From Fibrobacter sp. UWEL (GTDB lineage Bacteria > Fibrobacterota > Fibrobacteria > Fibrobacterales > Fibrobacteraceae): a stretch of DNA of 64,000 nt. The stretch lies in contig NZ_FRBE01000001.1 in NCBI RefSeq assembly GCF_900142535.1, forward strand, positions 274,623 to 338,622, in the 5' to 3' direction. Both the position numbers and the translations under genes were made by a program. The first letter of the stretch is position 1. Every line of letters starts with the position of its first letter. The notes under the pieces are model-generated. The model ran no database searches. It was not told the origin of the DNA and was given only the letters and a program-made list of their open reading frames with translations. Of this stretch, positions 1 to 13,702 are shown in pieces.

Positions 1-2286
1 ACGGGCTTCTTCTTTGTAGCCTGTTCTGATGATACCGAAGGTGTCGAGTACAAGTTTGATCGTGAAACTTCTGAAATAACGGTCCTTCGCCAATGTGCGG
101 AGGATGCGGATAGTGGGGCGTACTGCTTCCAGATTCGTTTCCGCGTTCCTATCGATACGGTGGATTTGGATTCTTTCTACGTCTGGGTAGATACCACTGT
201 GGTGGGGGATACCGCCAAGTCTGTTTCCAATACCAAGTTGAAAAATGCGACGGCCGTTTTCCCCTTCGGTCATAAATCGAATTATGAGACAATTGACCTA
301 ACTCCTTACATCCAGGAATTTGTGGAAGAAGGCCGTGACAGCTTGATGGTAGGTCTTTTCAGCGGTTATTCGGGAGACCATGACCCGGGATCTATTCAGA
401 GAGTCTATCTCCACTTTGGCGATGATCTGGATCCTTCTGTGGTGAACTTCTTTGATGACTCTACCTGGACCACCGGTGCGCAGTTTAACTGGTATCGTCC
501 TTCGGATCAGACGGACTATTACAAGCCCGGTGTGTTGAACGGTCCAATTGCTGGCTATAACATTGTGATTCGTGCAGAAAATGAGGATGAAGATATCCGC
601 GACTTGAAGGTGACCGTGATTACCGCCGATGAAACGGATTCTACGGGCGATAAACTGTATATGCGTCATAGCCGCATTAATACCAATTCGGATTCCATGT
701 GGATCGCTTCCGTGGAACACGGGGATAGCAGAAAGAATGAACTTCGTCTTCTGATTCTCGATGGTCTTGGTATCGATACCACTGATAATGAACGGAATCA
801 CTTCCGCTTGGTTATTGAGGGCTTGAAGGCTGAAAGTGGCTATACAAGAGGCCTTGTGGCTTATGATTCCGCAGGTAACTATTCCGGTATTGAAGGTGCT
901 TCTTCGGACTTGTTCAAGACTACGGACTCTATCGCCCCCCTGATGGCTACCAAGATTTTTACCATCAAGGATACCCTTTTCCCGGAAATGACTCGACTGG
1001 ATAGCAATAACCATGTTCGTATTTTCTGGAACAAGAGCGTTGACCCCGTTGTGAAAAATCATGGCATTAAGGTGGATTCTGTACTTACGATTCCGAGTAG
1101 TTGTTTAGAAGAGCGTTGCTACAAGGATTCCGTGGCTAGCTACGTTGTGGATTATTACGATGCTGTAAACAAGAAGTGGATTGCCTATACCTATGCTGGT
1201 GGTACGGATCGTTATACAAAACGCTATGCTTTTGAGGGGGATTCCCTGGTGATGGATCCGGATGGAAACTTCGTTACAGATACAATCCGTTGGGTTGCTC
1301 CTGGAGACACGCTGATTATTCGAATTAGGGCGAAGGATGTGTCTGGCTATTATTCCAAGGCTTTGGTAGATACCGTTGTTGTATCTCCTGGTGTGTTGGC
1401 TACCCAGGTGGATTGCCCGTCGGGCTTCGTTCCTGTCAAGACGGATTCCTCGGTGTTCTGTATGGAAAAATATGAACATCGTGACGCCAGAGGAAGTTTT
1501 GTGTCCAATGTGCTCCATTCCGAGGCTATTGCTGCATGTGAAGCGATTTCTGCAAGTGGCTTTACGGTAAGTCTTTGCGGTGAAAGGGACTGGCAGCAGG
1601 TGTGTCTCTCCGGAGGTACTTTGACTTATGGCGTTATCGAAGAGGAATCGCTTAGTGCGGCTGAGTTCCTTTTCTCCAACTGCAATGTAAGTACCGGCTA
1701 TGAAGATATGGCTATGGATGCGTCCCTCCGTAATCCGAATTGCGTGAGCCCCATGGGAATTCGTGATTTTCCGGGTAACTTGCAGGAGTGGGTGAAGGGT
1801 CGTTCCGAAGACACCTTGGCGGTTCTGAAGGGCGGCAGCTACATGGTATTTGACGGCTTGGATCGAGAATCTCGCGCCATGTGTACCACTCGCAGTTTCC
1901 CGTTCTATACAAGACCTGCCTATACTCAGGATACGGTTTATCTGTATCGTGAAGGAACTCGCGTGGATACGGTTTTTGCTGCGGATACTTCCAGGACTGC
2001 CTACGAGGATAAGCCCTTCCTGACGGTAAATGATTTTACGGATTCCCTGCAGTTCTTCACGGTTAAGAATTCTAATGGCGATACGATTGGCGAAGATTAT
2101 GCGCTCTACTCTGAATACAAGAAGGGTGGCGATGAATGGCTTAAAGAATTGTCTAACGGCTTGGTTTATGAACCCAGTCGTATAGAAGTCGTATTTATTA
2201 AGAATGAAACTGTGGCGTACCGTCAGGCTGCTGCATTCTATAAATCTCCTTCAATTGGTTTCCGCTGCTGCGCCTATCCTGAGTAA
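1..2286 (+). CDS. Surface lipoprotein with FGE-sulfatase-like C-terminal domain (5' partial)
   Basis: The frame is open from the first base, so the gene starts left of the window. The first visible residues, TGFFFVACSDD, look like the end of a lipoprotein signal with a V-A-C lipobox, so only a few codons are missing. A GTG at 160 is internal. The middle (about residues 170-460) has beta-rich modules resembling fibronectin-III (for example SGYTRGLVAYDSAGNYS). The C-terminal 300 residues resemble the formylglycine-generating-enzyme/SUMF1 fold: CPSGFVPVK with FCMEKYE, then MGIRDFPGNLQEWV, VLKGGSY and a final GFRCC. Fibrobacter encodes many paralogous lipoproteins of this sort; I infer a surface or binding role rather than sulfatase activation. 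The IMPase gene follows 8 bp after the stop, so the two may be cotranscribed. Confidence 0.8.
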   Translation, partial: TGFFFVACSDDTEGVEYKFDRETSEITVLRQCAEDADSGAYCFQIRFRVPIDTVDLDSFYVWVDTTVVGDTAKSVSNTKLKNATAVFPFGHKSNYETIDLTPYIQEFVEEGRDSLMVGLFSGYSGDHDPGSIQRVYLHFGDDLDPSVVNFFDDSTWTTGAQFNWYRPSDQTDYYKPGVLNGPIAGYNIVIRAENEDEDIRDLKVTVITADETDSTGDKLYMRHSRINTNSDSMWIASVEHGDSRKNELRLLILDGLGIDTTDNERNHFRLVIEGLKAESGYTRGLVAYDSAGNYSGIEGASSDLFKTTDSIAPLMATKIFTIKDTLFPEMTRLDSNNHVRIFWNKSVDPVVKNHGIKVDSVLTIPSSCLEERCYKDSVASYVVDYYDAVNKKWIAYTYAGGTDRYTKRYAFEGDSLVMDPDGNFVTDTIRWVAPGDTLIIRIRAKDVSGYYSKALVDTVVVSPGVLATQVDCPSGFVPVKTDSSVFCMEKYEHRDARGSFVSNVLHSEAIAACEAISASGFTVSLCGERDWQQVCLSGGTLTYGVIEEESLSAAEFLFSNCNVSTGYEDMAMDASLRNPNCVSPMGIRDFPGNLQEWVKGRSEDTLAVLKGGSYMVFDGLDRESRAMCTTRSFPFYTRPAYTQDTVYLYREGTRVDTVFAADTSRTAYEDKPFLTVNDFTDSLQFFTVKNSNGDTIGEDYALYSEYKKGGDEWLKELSNGLVYEPSRIEVVFIKNETVAYRQAAAFYKSPSIGFRCCAYPE

Positions 2287-2294
2287 ACTGATTT

Positions 2295-3089
2295 ATGAAC
2301 TCAAGTGAAACAGAAAAATTCTTGAAAGTCGCCGAGGAATTGGCTCGTAAGGCAGGGGAGATCTGTCTGGATCTTCAAAGCAATCTGGGTGACGTAAAGT
2401 ACAAGACTGCGAAGGATGTGGTGACCATCGCCGACGTCACCAGCGAAAAGCTGATTGTGGATGGCCTCCGCGCAGCGTTCCCCACTCATTCCATCCGTAC
2501 GGAAGAAGCCGGCGTCATTGAAGGATCCGATCCGCGTTACCGCTGGATCATTGACCCTGTGGATGGTACCGTGAACTTTAGTCGTGGCATTCCCCTGTGG
2601 GGCATTTCCATCGCGCTGCATTTTGAAGGTAAGCCTCTTGTTGCTGTGGTGAACCTCCCGAAACTGGGGGAGATGTTCACCGCCGTCAAGGGCCAGGGCA
2701 CCTTCATGAATGGCAAGCCGGTTCACGTAAGTCGCGAGGACAATCCCACACATGCAATTTGCAGTAATGGTGATTTTAACGTAGGCGATGCCCAGAAGAT
2801 CAATGCTCAGAATTCCAGGAATTTCGCCGCAGAGGCTATCGCCTTCGAACGCGTCAAGTGTCTGGGTTCCGCTGTCATTGAGGGCTGCTTTACCGCCTGC
2901 GGCCGCCTGGACTGCTTCGTGATGACCATGAGCTATCCCTGGGATATTGCCGCAATCGCCCTTCTGGTAGAAGAGGCCGGCGGCCGTTCCACCCACATCG
3001 ACGGTACCGAGATGCAGTTCGTGGACGCGGAACAGGTGGTGTTTTCCAATGGTCTGCTTCACGATGTTCTTGTAAAGACTGTTAGCTAG
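2295..3089 (+). CDS. Inositol monophosphatase family protein (SuhB-like)
   Basis: A 264-residue protein, normal length for the IMPase family of Mg-dependent sugar-phosphate phosphatases. Visible motifs are the metal-binding EEAG (about residues 75-78), the signature DPVDGTVNF (about 92-100) and the late WDIAAIALLVEEAGG (about 217-231). The exact substrate (myo-inositol-1-phosphate, fructose-1,6-bisphosphate, histidinol phosphate or PAP) cannot be told from sequence. It starts 8 bp after the preceding lipoprotein gene without a clear Shine-Dalgarno, which suggests coupling to it. A strong hairpin terminator follows 30 bp after the stop. Confidence 0.88.
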   Translation: MNSSETEKFLKVAEELARKAGEICLDLQSNLGDVKYKTAKDVVTIADVTSEKLIVDGLRAAFPTHSIRTEEAGVIEGSDPRYRWIIDPVDGTVNFSRGIPLWGISIALHFEGKPLVAVVNLPKLGEMFTAVKGQGTFMNGKPVHVSREDNPTHAICSNGDFNVGDAQKINAQNSRNFAAEAIAFERVKCLGSAVIEGCFTACGRLDCFVMTMSYPWDIAAIALLVEEAGGRSTHIDGTEMQFVDAEQVVFSNGLLHDVLVKTVS

Positions 3090-3118
3090 TTTTTGTTAAC
3101 TGGAGTTTACCGACTTTG

Positions 3119-3159
3119 AAAAGATACGCAAGATTTACACTTGCGTATCTTTTGTTTTT
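3119..3159 (+). terminator. Rho-independent terminator after IMPase gene
   Basis: A perfect 12-bp stem (3121-3132 with 3140-3151), a 7-nt loop and a T-rich tail (ttgttttt). Confidence 0.9.
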
Positions 3160-3171
3160 GAAGGGATTATT

Positions 3172-3179
3172 TAAATTTA
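3172..3179 (+). promoter_or_regulatory. -7 box TAAATTTA upstream of GH9 gene
   Basis: Near match to TAnnTTTG, with a TTG 17 nt upstream. It lies just after the previous terminator and about 50 nt before the GH9 ATG. Confidence 0.5.
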
Positions 3180-3230
3180 AGCCCGGTATTGGGATGTGGC
3201 ATACAATCAGAGTTTAATCTCGGAGAATTT

Positions 3231-5063
3231 ATGTTCTTTAAAAAGTCTTTGATGGCAGGTCTTGCCCTTTTCGGTCTCGCCGCTACCACCGTTTCTGCTG
3301 CATTGAGCACAGATGACTTTGTGGAAGCCGCATGGATGACCACCCGTTTTTATGGCGCCCAGCGCTCTGGCCAGGGCCCTAACTGGGTTGCCGATGGCAC
3401 TAATTACACTACAAGTTTCTTGAAGGATGCCTACCAGGGCAAGGACATGACTGGTGGCTGGTTTGACTGTGGCGACCATGTCATGTTCGGTCAGACCCAG
3501 GGCTATTCCGCATACATTCTTGCTCTTGCATATGCTGAATTTACGGAAGGCTTCTATGACCTTTATACCGGTGATTACACCGACTATAAGGCCGCTAAGG
3601 ATTACACCCGCAAGAGTGGTAAGGCCAATAAGGTCCGTGATCTCCTGGAAGAACTTCGTTACGAAGCTGATTTCTGGGTAAAGGCTGCTCCTGATGGCAA
3701 TACCTTTATTTCTGTGAAGGGTGATGGTAACGCAGACCACCAGAAGTGGGTGACTCCGGGCAAGATGAGTACCTTGGGTTCTGGCAATGGCGGTGATACC
3801 CGTACCATGACCGCAAATGCAAATGACAGCTATTCCTCCGGTATGGCTGCTGCAATGCTGGCTGTGATGGCTCGCGTGGATCCCGATGAATCCAACCGCG
3901 CCAAGTATTTGAAGGGCGCTAAGAATGCCTTCACTTATGCTATGGCTCATAAGGGTGTGACCACTTCTGGTAGCTTCTATAACGCCAACTGGTGGAACGG
4001 TCGCGTGACGGATGGTCAGTTCCTTGCTGCCCTGGAACTTTACCGAACCACCAAGGAAGATAAGTATAAGAGCGATGCTGAAGATGTCTTCTATGATCTT
4101 GACTTTAGTGGTGGTGCCTCTACTCCTATGAATTACGCCAACGCCATTCCGTTGTCCGTGATTGTGGGCCATTCCATCGGTATTGATAGTGATGACTATG
4201 GCGCTGCTACTCCGAAGATGTTCTTGGACAAGATGTACAAGAATAAGGCTCAGAGTGGAGTCTTTATTCCGGAAAAGAAGGGCTCTGGAGACTTCCCGGT
4301 TCGTTCTCCTTCCGGCGGCGCTTTCCTTTATGCCTTGTATGCAAAGTACTATGATGACAATAGCTACGATAGTGATATCGAAAAGAATATTGCATATCTG
4401 TTAGGCGATAATTCCAGCAAGAAGTCTTACGTTGTTGGCTTTACTTCCAATGGGGCAAATGCTCCTACTGCACCTCATCATCGTGGCTACTATGCTAACG
4501 AAGACGAAGGTCGTGAAGTGGATTCTGGTCTCCGTCCTCCTGAAAAGAACAAGCTTTTGGGTGGTATGATCGCCGGTGACTTCAATAGCGGTAGCCATAA
4601 CGGTACTGTTTCTAACTACAGCACTAACGAAGTCTGTGTGGACTTGAACGCTCCTCTGGTGGGCGCACTGGGCTACATCCTCAGCAAGAAGGCTCCCAAG
4701 ACCGATACAGAACTGGGAACCGAAAGCTCTCCCTTGGTAAAGAAGGACACCATTCCTTCTACTCCTGTCCCTCAGGATACTTCCAAGAAGGATACTTCTG
4801 TTGTTGATCCTGGTTTTGCCATTGCAGGTCAGGCTTTGGTTGGTAGTGCGTTCCATCTGGTCAATGCTAACGGTGTAGTTAGCGTTGCTAGTGCAAAGGC
4901 TGCTCCTTTCAAGGTTCAGGTCTTTGACTTGAAGGGTAACGAAATCCAGTCCATCGAAAGTAAGGGTCGTGAAGTGTTCTTCCTGCCCAAGGCAAAGGGC
5001 GTTCTCCAGGTCCGTGTGACTTCCCAAAGCGCAAAGATGACTTATACCATCAAGAGTCTCTAA
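3231..5063 (+). CDS. Secreted glycoside hydrolase family 9 endoglucanase
   Basis: A 610-residue secreted cellulase. The ATG at 3231 is chosen because cggagaattt (SD-like ggag) precedes it and it opens directly onto a Sec signal peptide (MFFKKSLMAGLALFGLAATT, cleavage near VSA-AL); a TTG at 3189 would put 14 odd residues before the signal. GH9 hallmarks are GGWFDCGDHVMFGQ (catalytic-base Asp pair, D79/D82), the C-terminal APHHRGYY, and NEVCVDLNAPLVGALGY carrying the acid Glu. After a Ser/Thr/Asp-rich linker (about 500-530), the last 75 residues form a small beta domain (FKVQVFDLKGNEIQSIES, ending LQVRV...YTIKSL) that resembles type IX secretion sorting domains. No separate CBM is visible. It stands alone between two terminators. 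Confidence 0.93.
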   Translation: MFFKKSLMAGLALFGLAATTVSAALSTDDFVEAAWMTTRFYGAQRSGQGPNWVADGTNYTTSFLKDAYQGKDMTGGWFDCGDHVMFGQTQGYSAYILALAYAEFTEGFYDLYTGDYTDYKAAKDYTRKSGKANKVRDLLEELRYEADFWVKAAPDGNTFISVKGDGNADHQKWVTPGKMSTLGSGNGGDTRTMTANANDSYSSGMAAAMLAVMARVDPDESNRAKYLKGAKNAFTYAMAHKGVTTSGSFYNANWWNGRVTDGQFLAALELYRTTKEDKYKSDAEDVFYDLDFSGGASTPMNYANAIPLSVIVGHSIGIDSDDYGAATPKMFLDKMYKNKAQSGVFIPEKKGSGDFPVRSPSGGAFLYALYAKYYDDNSYDSDIEKNIAYLLGDNSSKKSYVVGFTSNGANAPTAPHHRGYYANEDEGREVDSGLRPPEKNKLLGGMIAGDFNSGSHNGTVSNYSTNEVCVDLNAPLVGALGYILSKKAPKTDTELGTESSPLVKKDTIPSTPVPQDTSKKDTSVVDPGFAIAGQALVGSAFHLVNANGVVSVASAKAAPFKVQVFDLKGNEIQSIESKGREVFFLPKAKGVLQVRVTSQSAKMTYTIKSL

Positions 5064-5090
5064 GCAAGAATTGAATACTTCGATTTGTGG

Positions 5091-5121
5091 AAAACCTCTC
5101 CTTCGTGGGGAGGTTTTCTGT
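5091..5121 (+). terminator. Terminator after GH9 gene
   Basis: An 11-bp stem aaaacctctcc / ggggaggtttt (one G-U pair), a 5-nt loop and a short T-rich tail ctgtttg. Confidence 0.85.
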
Positions 5122-6773
<1,652 letters not shown>

Positions 6774-6811
6774 TTTTTCGAAGAAAAATTAAACCTAGCT
6801 CATAAAGCTTT

Positions 6812-6849
6812 AAAAAGATCCTCGGTTTTACGACCGAGGGTCTTTTTGC
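6812..6849 (+). terminator. Terminator after gdhA
   Basis: Long stem aaaaagatcctcggt / accgagggtcttttt with a 6-nt loop. The T-run is part of the stem. Confidence 0.9.
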
Positions 6850-6909
6850 GTTTGCTCAATTTTTAGGGGAATACCGATTTTTTGTTTGTGCGGGGATAAT
6901 TCTTTTGTT

Positions 6910-6917
6910 TATATTAG
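6910..6917 (+). promoter_or_regulatory. -7 box TATATTAG for FISUMP gene
   Basis: TATATTAG lies 19 nt before the start, with TTTG about 21 nt upstream. The leader carries gggag as ribosome-binding site. Confidence 0.5.
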
Positions 6918-6936
6918 GAAAGTCGGGAGTTAAATA

Positions 6937-11191
<4,255 letters not shown>

Positions 11192-11199
11192 TTAACGCC

Positions 11200-11757
11200 C
11201 TAGAAGAACATCTTTACGCCGATGCCAATCAGGATAATGCCTGCAATGACTTCGGGAATCTTGGTCTTGAATTTCTTTGCGGCGCGACGTCCGATCTCAA
11301 ATCCGATGACGCCCATGACAAAACTTGCGATGGCGATGGCAGAAGTTGCGGTTACCATGTTGGCGTTAATAAAGGCGAAGGAGATGCCGACAGCAAAGGC
11401 GTCGATACTTGTTGCAATGGACATCAGCAGAATGTTTGCGATAGTCAAATTCTTGGAGGCAATTTCTGCGGCTTCGTCGTCTCCACCACGGACTGCACCC
11501 CAGATCATGCGGCCACCCAGAATGCAGAGAATGGCGCAGGCGATGGGCGTACCGATAGATTCAAACCAGCGTTGGGCGAAGTTCCCCAGGAAGTATCCCA
11601 GTAAGGTCATGCCGCCCTGAAAGACGCCGAAGGAAATAGCCTGGATTAAGGCTCTGGAATAGGGGATGCCTTTCTTGGTGAGACCGGTGGCGATGGAGAC
11701 CGCGAAACAGTCCATGGCCTCGACAATTGCGATAACGATGATTTCAATAATTCCCAT
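11200..11757 (-). CDS. mntP: MntP-type manganese efflux pump
   Basis: A 185-residue membrane protein of the MntP (former DUF204) family, exporting Mn(II). It has six predicted helices arranged as two three-helix repeats. Each repeat carries the acidic helix motif: EAMDCFAVSIATGL near residue 13 and TSIDAFAVGISFAF near residue 117. The family's usual yybP-ykoY riboswitch is not evident; the -7 box TATCTTTG ends only 5 nt before the ATG, so there is essentially no leader to hold one. ligA follows 23 bp downstream. Confidence 0.9.
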   Translation of the reverse strand: MGIIEIIVIAIVEAMDCFAVSIATGLTKKGIPYSRALIQAISFGVFQGGMTLLGYFLGNFAQRWFESIGTPIACAILCILGGRMIWGAVRGGDDEAAEIASKNLTIANILLMSIATSIDAFAVGISFAFINANMVTATSAIAIASFVMGVIGFEIGRRAAKKFKTKIPEVIAGIILIGIGVKMFF

Positions 11758-11762
11758 GTAGA

Positions 11763-11770
11763 CAAAGATA
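11763..11770 (-). promoter_or_regulatory. -7 box TATCTTTG for mntP-ligA (leaderless)
   Basis: An exact TAnnTTTG on the minus strand, separated from the mntP ATG by 5 nt (11758-11762). Confidence 0.6.
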
Positions 11771-11777
11771 GAAATAA

Positions 11778-11825
11778 GCTATGAGATCTGAGCTTTGCGC
11801 AGTACGTTATGAGCTATGGATAATG
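11778..11825. repeat. Degenerate heptamer array
   Basis: Reads in 7-nt units: gctatga gatctga gctttgc gcagtac gttatga gctatgg ataatg. It lies in the divergent spacer between mntP and the cytochrome operon. Confidence 0.45.
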
Positions 11826-11847
11826 TTCTGGTTGAAAAAATTTTACG

Positions 11848-11855
11848 TATATTTT
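11848..11855 (+). promoter_or_regulatory. -7 box TATATTTT for cytochrome operon
   Basis: Near match to TAnnTTTG, 13 nt before the first ATG. An aggatg context supplies a weak ribosome-binding site. Confidence 0.45.
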
Positions 11856-11868
11856 AGGAAGATTCAGG

Positions 11869-12246
11869 ATGATTGAAATGGGTGTGAAATTCAAGCTGGT
11901 TTTAGGCGTTTTTATACTGGCAACAGGGCTTTTTGCTCTGGATTTTGCCTTGCCTGAAGTTACGCCTGAATTGAAGACTGAGTCCCAGGAATTTTTCCAG
12001 AATGAATGTAAGGGCTGCCACAGGTGGGCCCGAAAGTTTGCGGCTCCTCCCATGAAGGATAACGTTCTGCAGTATGCGGACAAGCCGGAGGAGATGGTAA
12101 AGTACTTGATGCATCCTACGCCGAAACATCCCGATGAATGGCCGGCTATGGATATTACCCCCCTGACGGAAATCCAGGCCAAGAAAATGACTGCCTGGCT
12201 GCTTTACATCCTAAAGAATCCCGATGATCCAGGGAGGCCCAAGTGA
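11869..12246 (+). CDS. Monoheme c-type cytochrome, first gene of ACIII-like operon
   Basis: A 125-residue exported protein with an N-terminal signal/anchor helix (about residues 6-24) and one heme-binding motif, CKGCH, near residue 47. A likely distal Met lies in WPAMDITPLT. A second in-frame ATG nine bases downstream could also be the start. It is predicted to be periplasmic and membrane-tethered. It is the first of five plus-strand genes encoding redox carriers, and its stop overlaps the next start (GTGA), which indicates translational coupling. I infer an electron-acceptor role for the downstream quinol-oxidising module, like the small cytochromes of alternative complex III. The natural electron acceptor is unknown. 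Confidence 0.75.
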   Translation: MIEMGVKFKLVLGVFILATGLFALDFALPEVTPELKTESQEFFQNECKGCHRWARKFAAPPMKDNVLQYADKPEEMVKYLMHPTPKHPDEWPAMDITPLTEIQAKKMTAWLLYILKNPDDPGRPK

Positions 12247-12782
12247 AGATTCTTGTGGCGGTTTTCTCCTTGATATTTGCCTTCCTGCTGGCTGATTTTG
12301 TGGTGGGACGTGGTGCGGAACCTTTCCGTACGGGTTTTTCAAATACAAGCGAATCTAAACCTGGCGTGCCCTTTGATCACGCACTCCATGGGGATTCCAT
12401 TGGTCTGGACTGTGCCTCTTGCCATACGGGGAGTCGCTCCCTAGCTAAGGCCTATTTCCCCTCCAAGAAGGACTGTATGGATTGCCATCGTTTGCCCTTG
12501 ACGGAAAATCCGGGGATTGAAACTTTGGATTCTGCCTTGGCCAATGCTCCGGAAAAGCCTTGGTCTAAGAAATCCAACTTGCCGGACCATGTGGTCTTCC
12601 ACCACGGAGTTCATGCTGCGGCGGGTGTAACCTGTGCCAGTTGCCATGGAGACGTGAATAAGAATGTCTATGGTGGTGAAAAGTTCGATATGAAAACTTG
12701 TCTTCAGTGCCATCGGGGCGAAACATTCAAGGATATGGGCTATAAGCCGGCGGCCACTGATTGTGCCACCTGCCATCGCTAG
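12243..12782 (+). CDS. Pentaheme c-type cytochrome (ActA/NrfB-like)
   Basis: A 179-residue periplasmic protein with a signal/anchor helix (residues 1-20) and five CxxCH motifs: CASCH, CMDCH, CASCH, CLQCH and a C-terminal CATCHR. Conserved histidines in FDHALHG and VFHHGVH are the expected distal ligands of class III/c7-type hemes. The pentaheme composition and 180-residue size recall both NrfB and ActA of alternative complex III. The next two genes match ACIII better than Nrf, so ActA-like is preferred. Translation starts at a GTG overlapping the previous stop. Confidence 0.85.
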   Translation: MKILVAVFSLIFAFLLADFVVGRGAEPFRTGFSNTSESKPGVPFDHALHGDSIGLDCASCHTGSRSLAKAYFPSKKDCMDCHRLPLTENPGIETLDSALANAPEKPWSKKSNLPDHVVFHHGVHAAAGVTCASCHGDVNKNVYGGEKFDMKTCLQCHRGETFKDMGYKPAATDCATCHR

Positions 12783-12790
12783 GTATATTT

Positions 12791-13702
12791 ATGGCAATGG
12801 ATCGTCGCGATTTCATAAAGTCTTGTTCCTTGATGGCCGTAGCAGGTCTTCTTTTTGGCTGTCGTAAGGATGTGCTGTCGGAACTGGCTCACGTAGGCGA
12901 CGTTCCCAGCGTGAAAAAGTTTGAAGAGGAAGTTCGCCAGGCCATGGCAATCGTCCGTAAGGAAATGGACTTAGTGCCCGTATCCTTCCCGAAGGAACTT
13001 TCTCTTTCTGGAAAGACCTGCAAGAATCGTTTTGGCATGGTCATCGACCTGAACGCCTGCGATGGATGTGGCAAGTGCATTTTGGCCTGCAACAAGGAAA
13101 ATAACATCCCTCTGGTTCCCGAGAAGGATGCTGCCGATGGACGCTTTATGCACTGGATTGAAATGCGGGGAAACGCGCCCTTCATGTGCGCCCACTGCGG
13201 TAATGCCCCTTGTGAGAAAGTCTGCCCTACGGGGGCTGCTTCCCATAGCGAAGATGGCTTAAGCACCATGATGTACAAGCGTTGTGCCGGTTCCAGATTC
13301 TGCGGCGCCAACTGCCCCATGCAGGCAAGGAAGTTTAACTTCCACGATAGCAAGGCAATGGGCCTCAGTCGCGTCTTTAACCCCAAGGTCCCCCTTCGCG
13401 ATAAGGGCGTCATGGAAAAGTGTTCCCTCTGTCTCCATCGCCTTCAGGATGACCGCATGCGATTCAAGACTGAGTTGTCCGTTTCCCTGAAGTCCGAAGT
13501 TTCTTTGAAGTCCGAGGAATGGCGTGGCCGTGGAGTAAATACCGCTTGTGGGGAGGCCTGTCCCAAGAAGGCCATCATTTTCGGGAACTGGCTGGATAAG
13601 GAATCTCCCTTAGTAAAGGCCGTAGCCGGACGTACTCTTTATGCACCAAAGAGTCTGGCCTCCTTTGATCCCTCAATTCTTTTCATTATGGGGCGTCACT
13701 AA
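12791..13702 (+). CDS. TAT-exported iron-sulfur lipoprotein, ActB FeS-half
   Basis: 303 residues. The start at ATG 12791 gives MAMDRRDFIKSCSLMAVAGL followed by LFGC, a twin-arginine signal with a lipobox; an upstream TTG/ATG reading through the cytochrome stop is rejected. Four cluster-binding stretches follow: CDGCGKCILAC, CAHCGNAPCEKVC, CAGSRFCGANC and CSLCLHRL...CGEAC. The third has Ser where the second Cys normally sits, the pattern of the [3Fe-4S] site in alternative-complex-III ActB. The surroundings MYKRCAGSRFCGANCPMQAR and GVMEKCSLC also follow ActB. Canonical ActB is about 1000 residues with a molybdopterin-oxidoreductase-like N-terminal half; that half is absent here. It starts 8 bp after the pentaheme gene, and its stop overlaps the next start (TAATG). 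Confidence 0.85.
   Translation: MAMDRRDFIKSCSLMAVAGLLFGCRKDVLSELAHVGDVPSVKKFEEEVRQAMAIVRKEMDLVPVSFPKELSLSGKTCKNRFGMVIDLNACDGCGKCILACNKENNIPLVPEKDAADGRFMHWIEMRGNAPFMCAHCGNAPCEKVCPTGAASHSEDGLSTMMYKRCAGSRFCGANCPMQARKFNFHDSKAMGLSRVFNPKVPLRDKGVMEKCSLCLHRLQDDRMRFKTELSVSLKSEVSLKSEEWRGRGVNTACGEACPKKAIIFGNWLDKESPLVKAVAGRTLYAPKSLASFDPSILFIMGRH

Noticed and set aside
160..2286. GTG at 160 as start of the first lipoprotein
   Set aside because: The frame is open to base 1 and the residues before 160 include a lipobox-like VAC, so the true start is off the left edge.
3189..3230. TTG at 3189 as start of the GH9 gene
   Set aside because: It would add 14 residues in front of a canonical signal peptide and skip the SD at cggag before ATG 3231.
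11758..11868. yybP-ykoY manganese riboswitch before mntP
   Set aside because: The promoter box lies 5 nt from the ATG, leaving no leader, and the conserved riboswitch sequences are not present.
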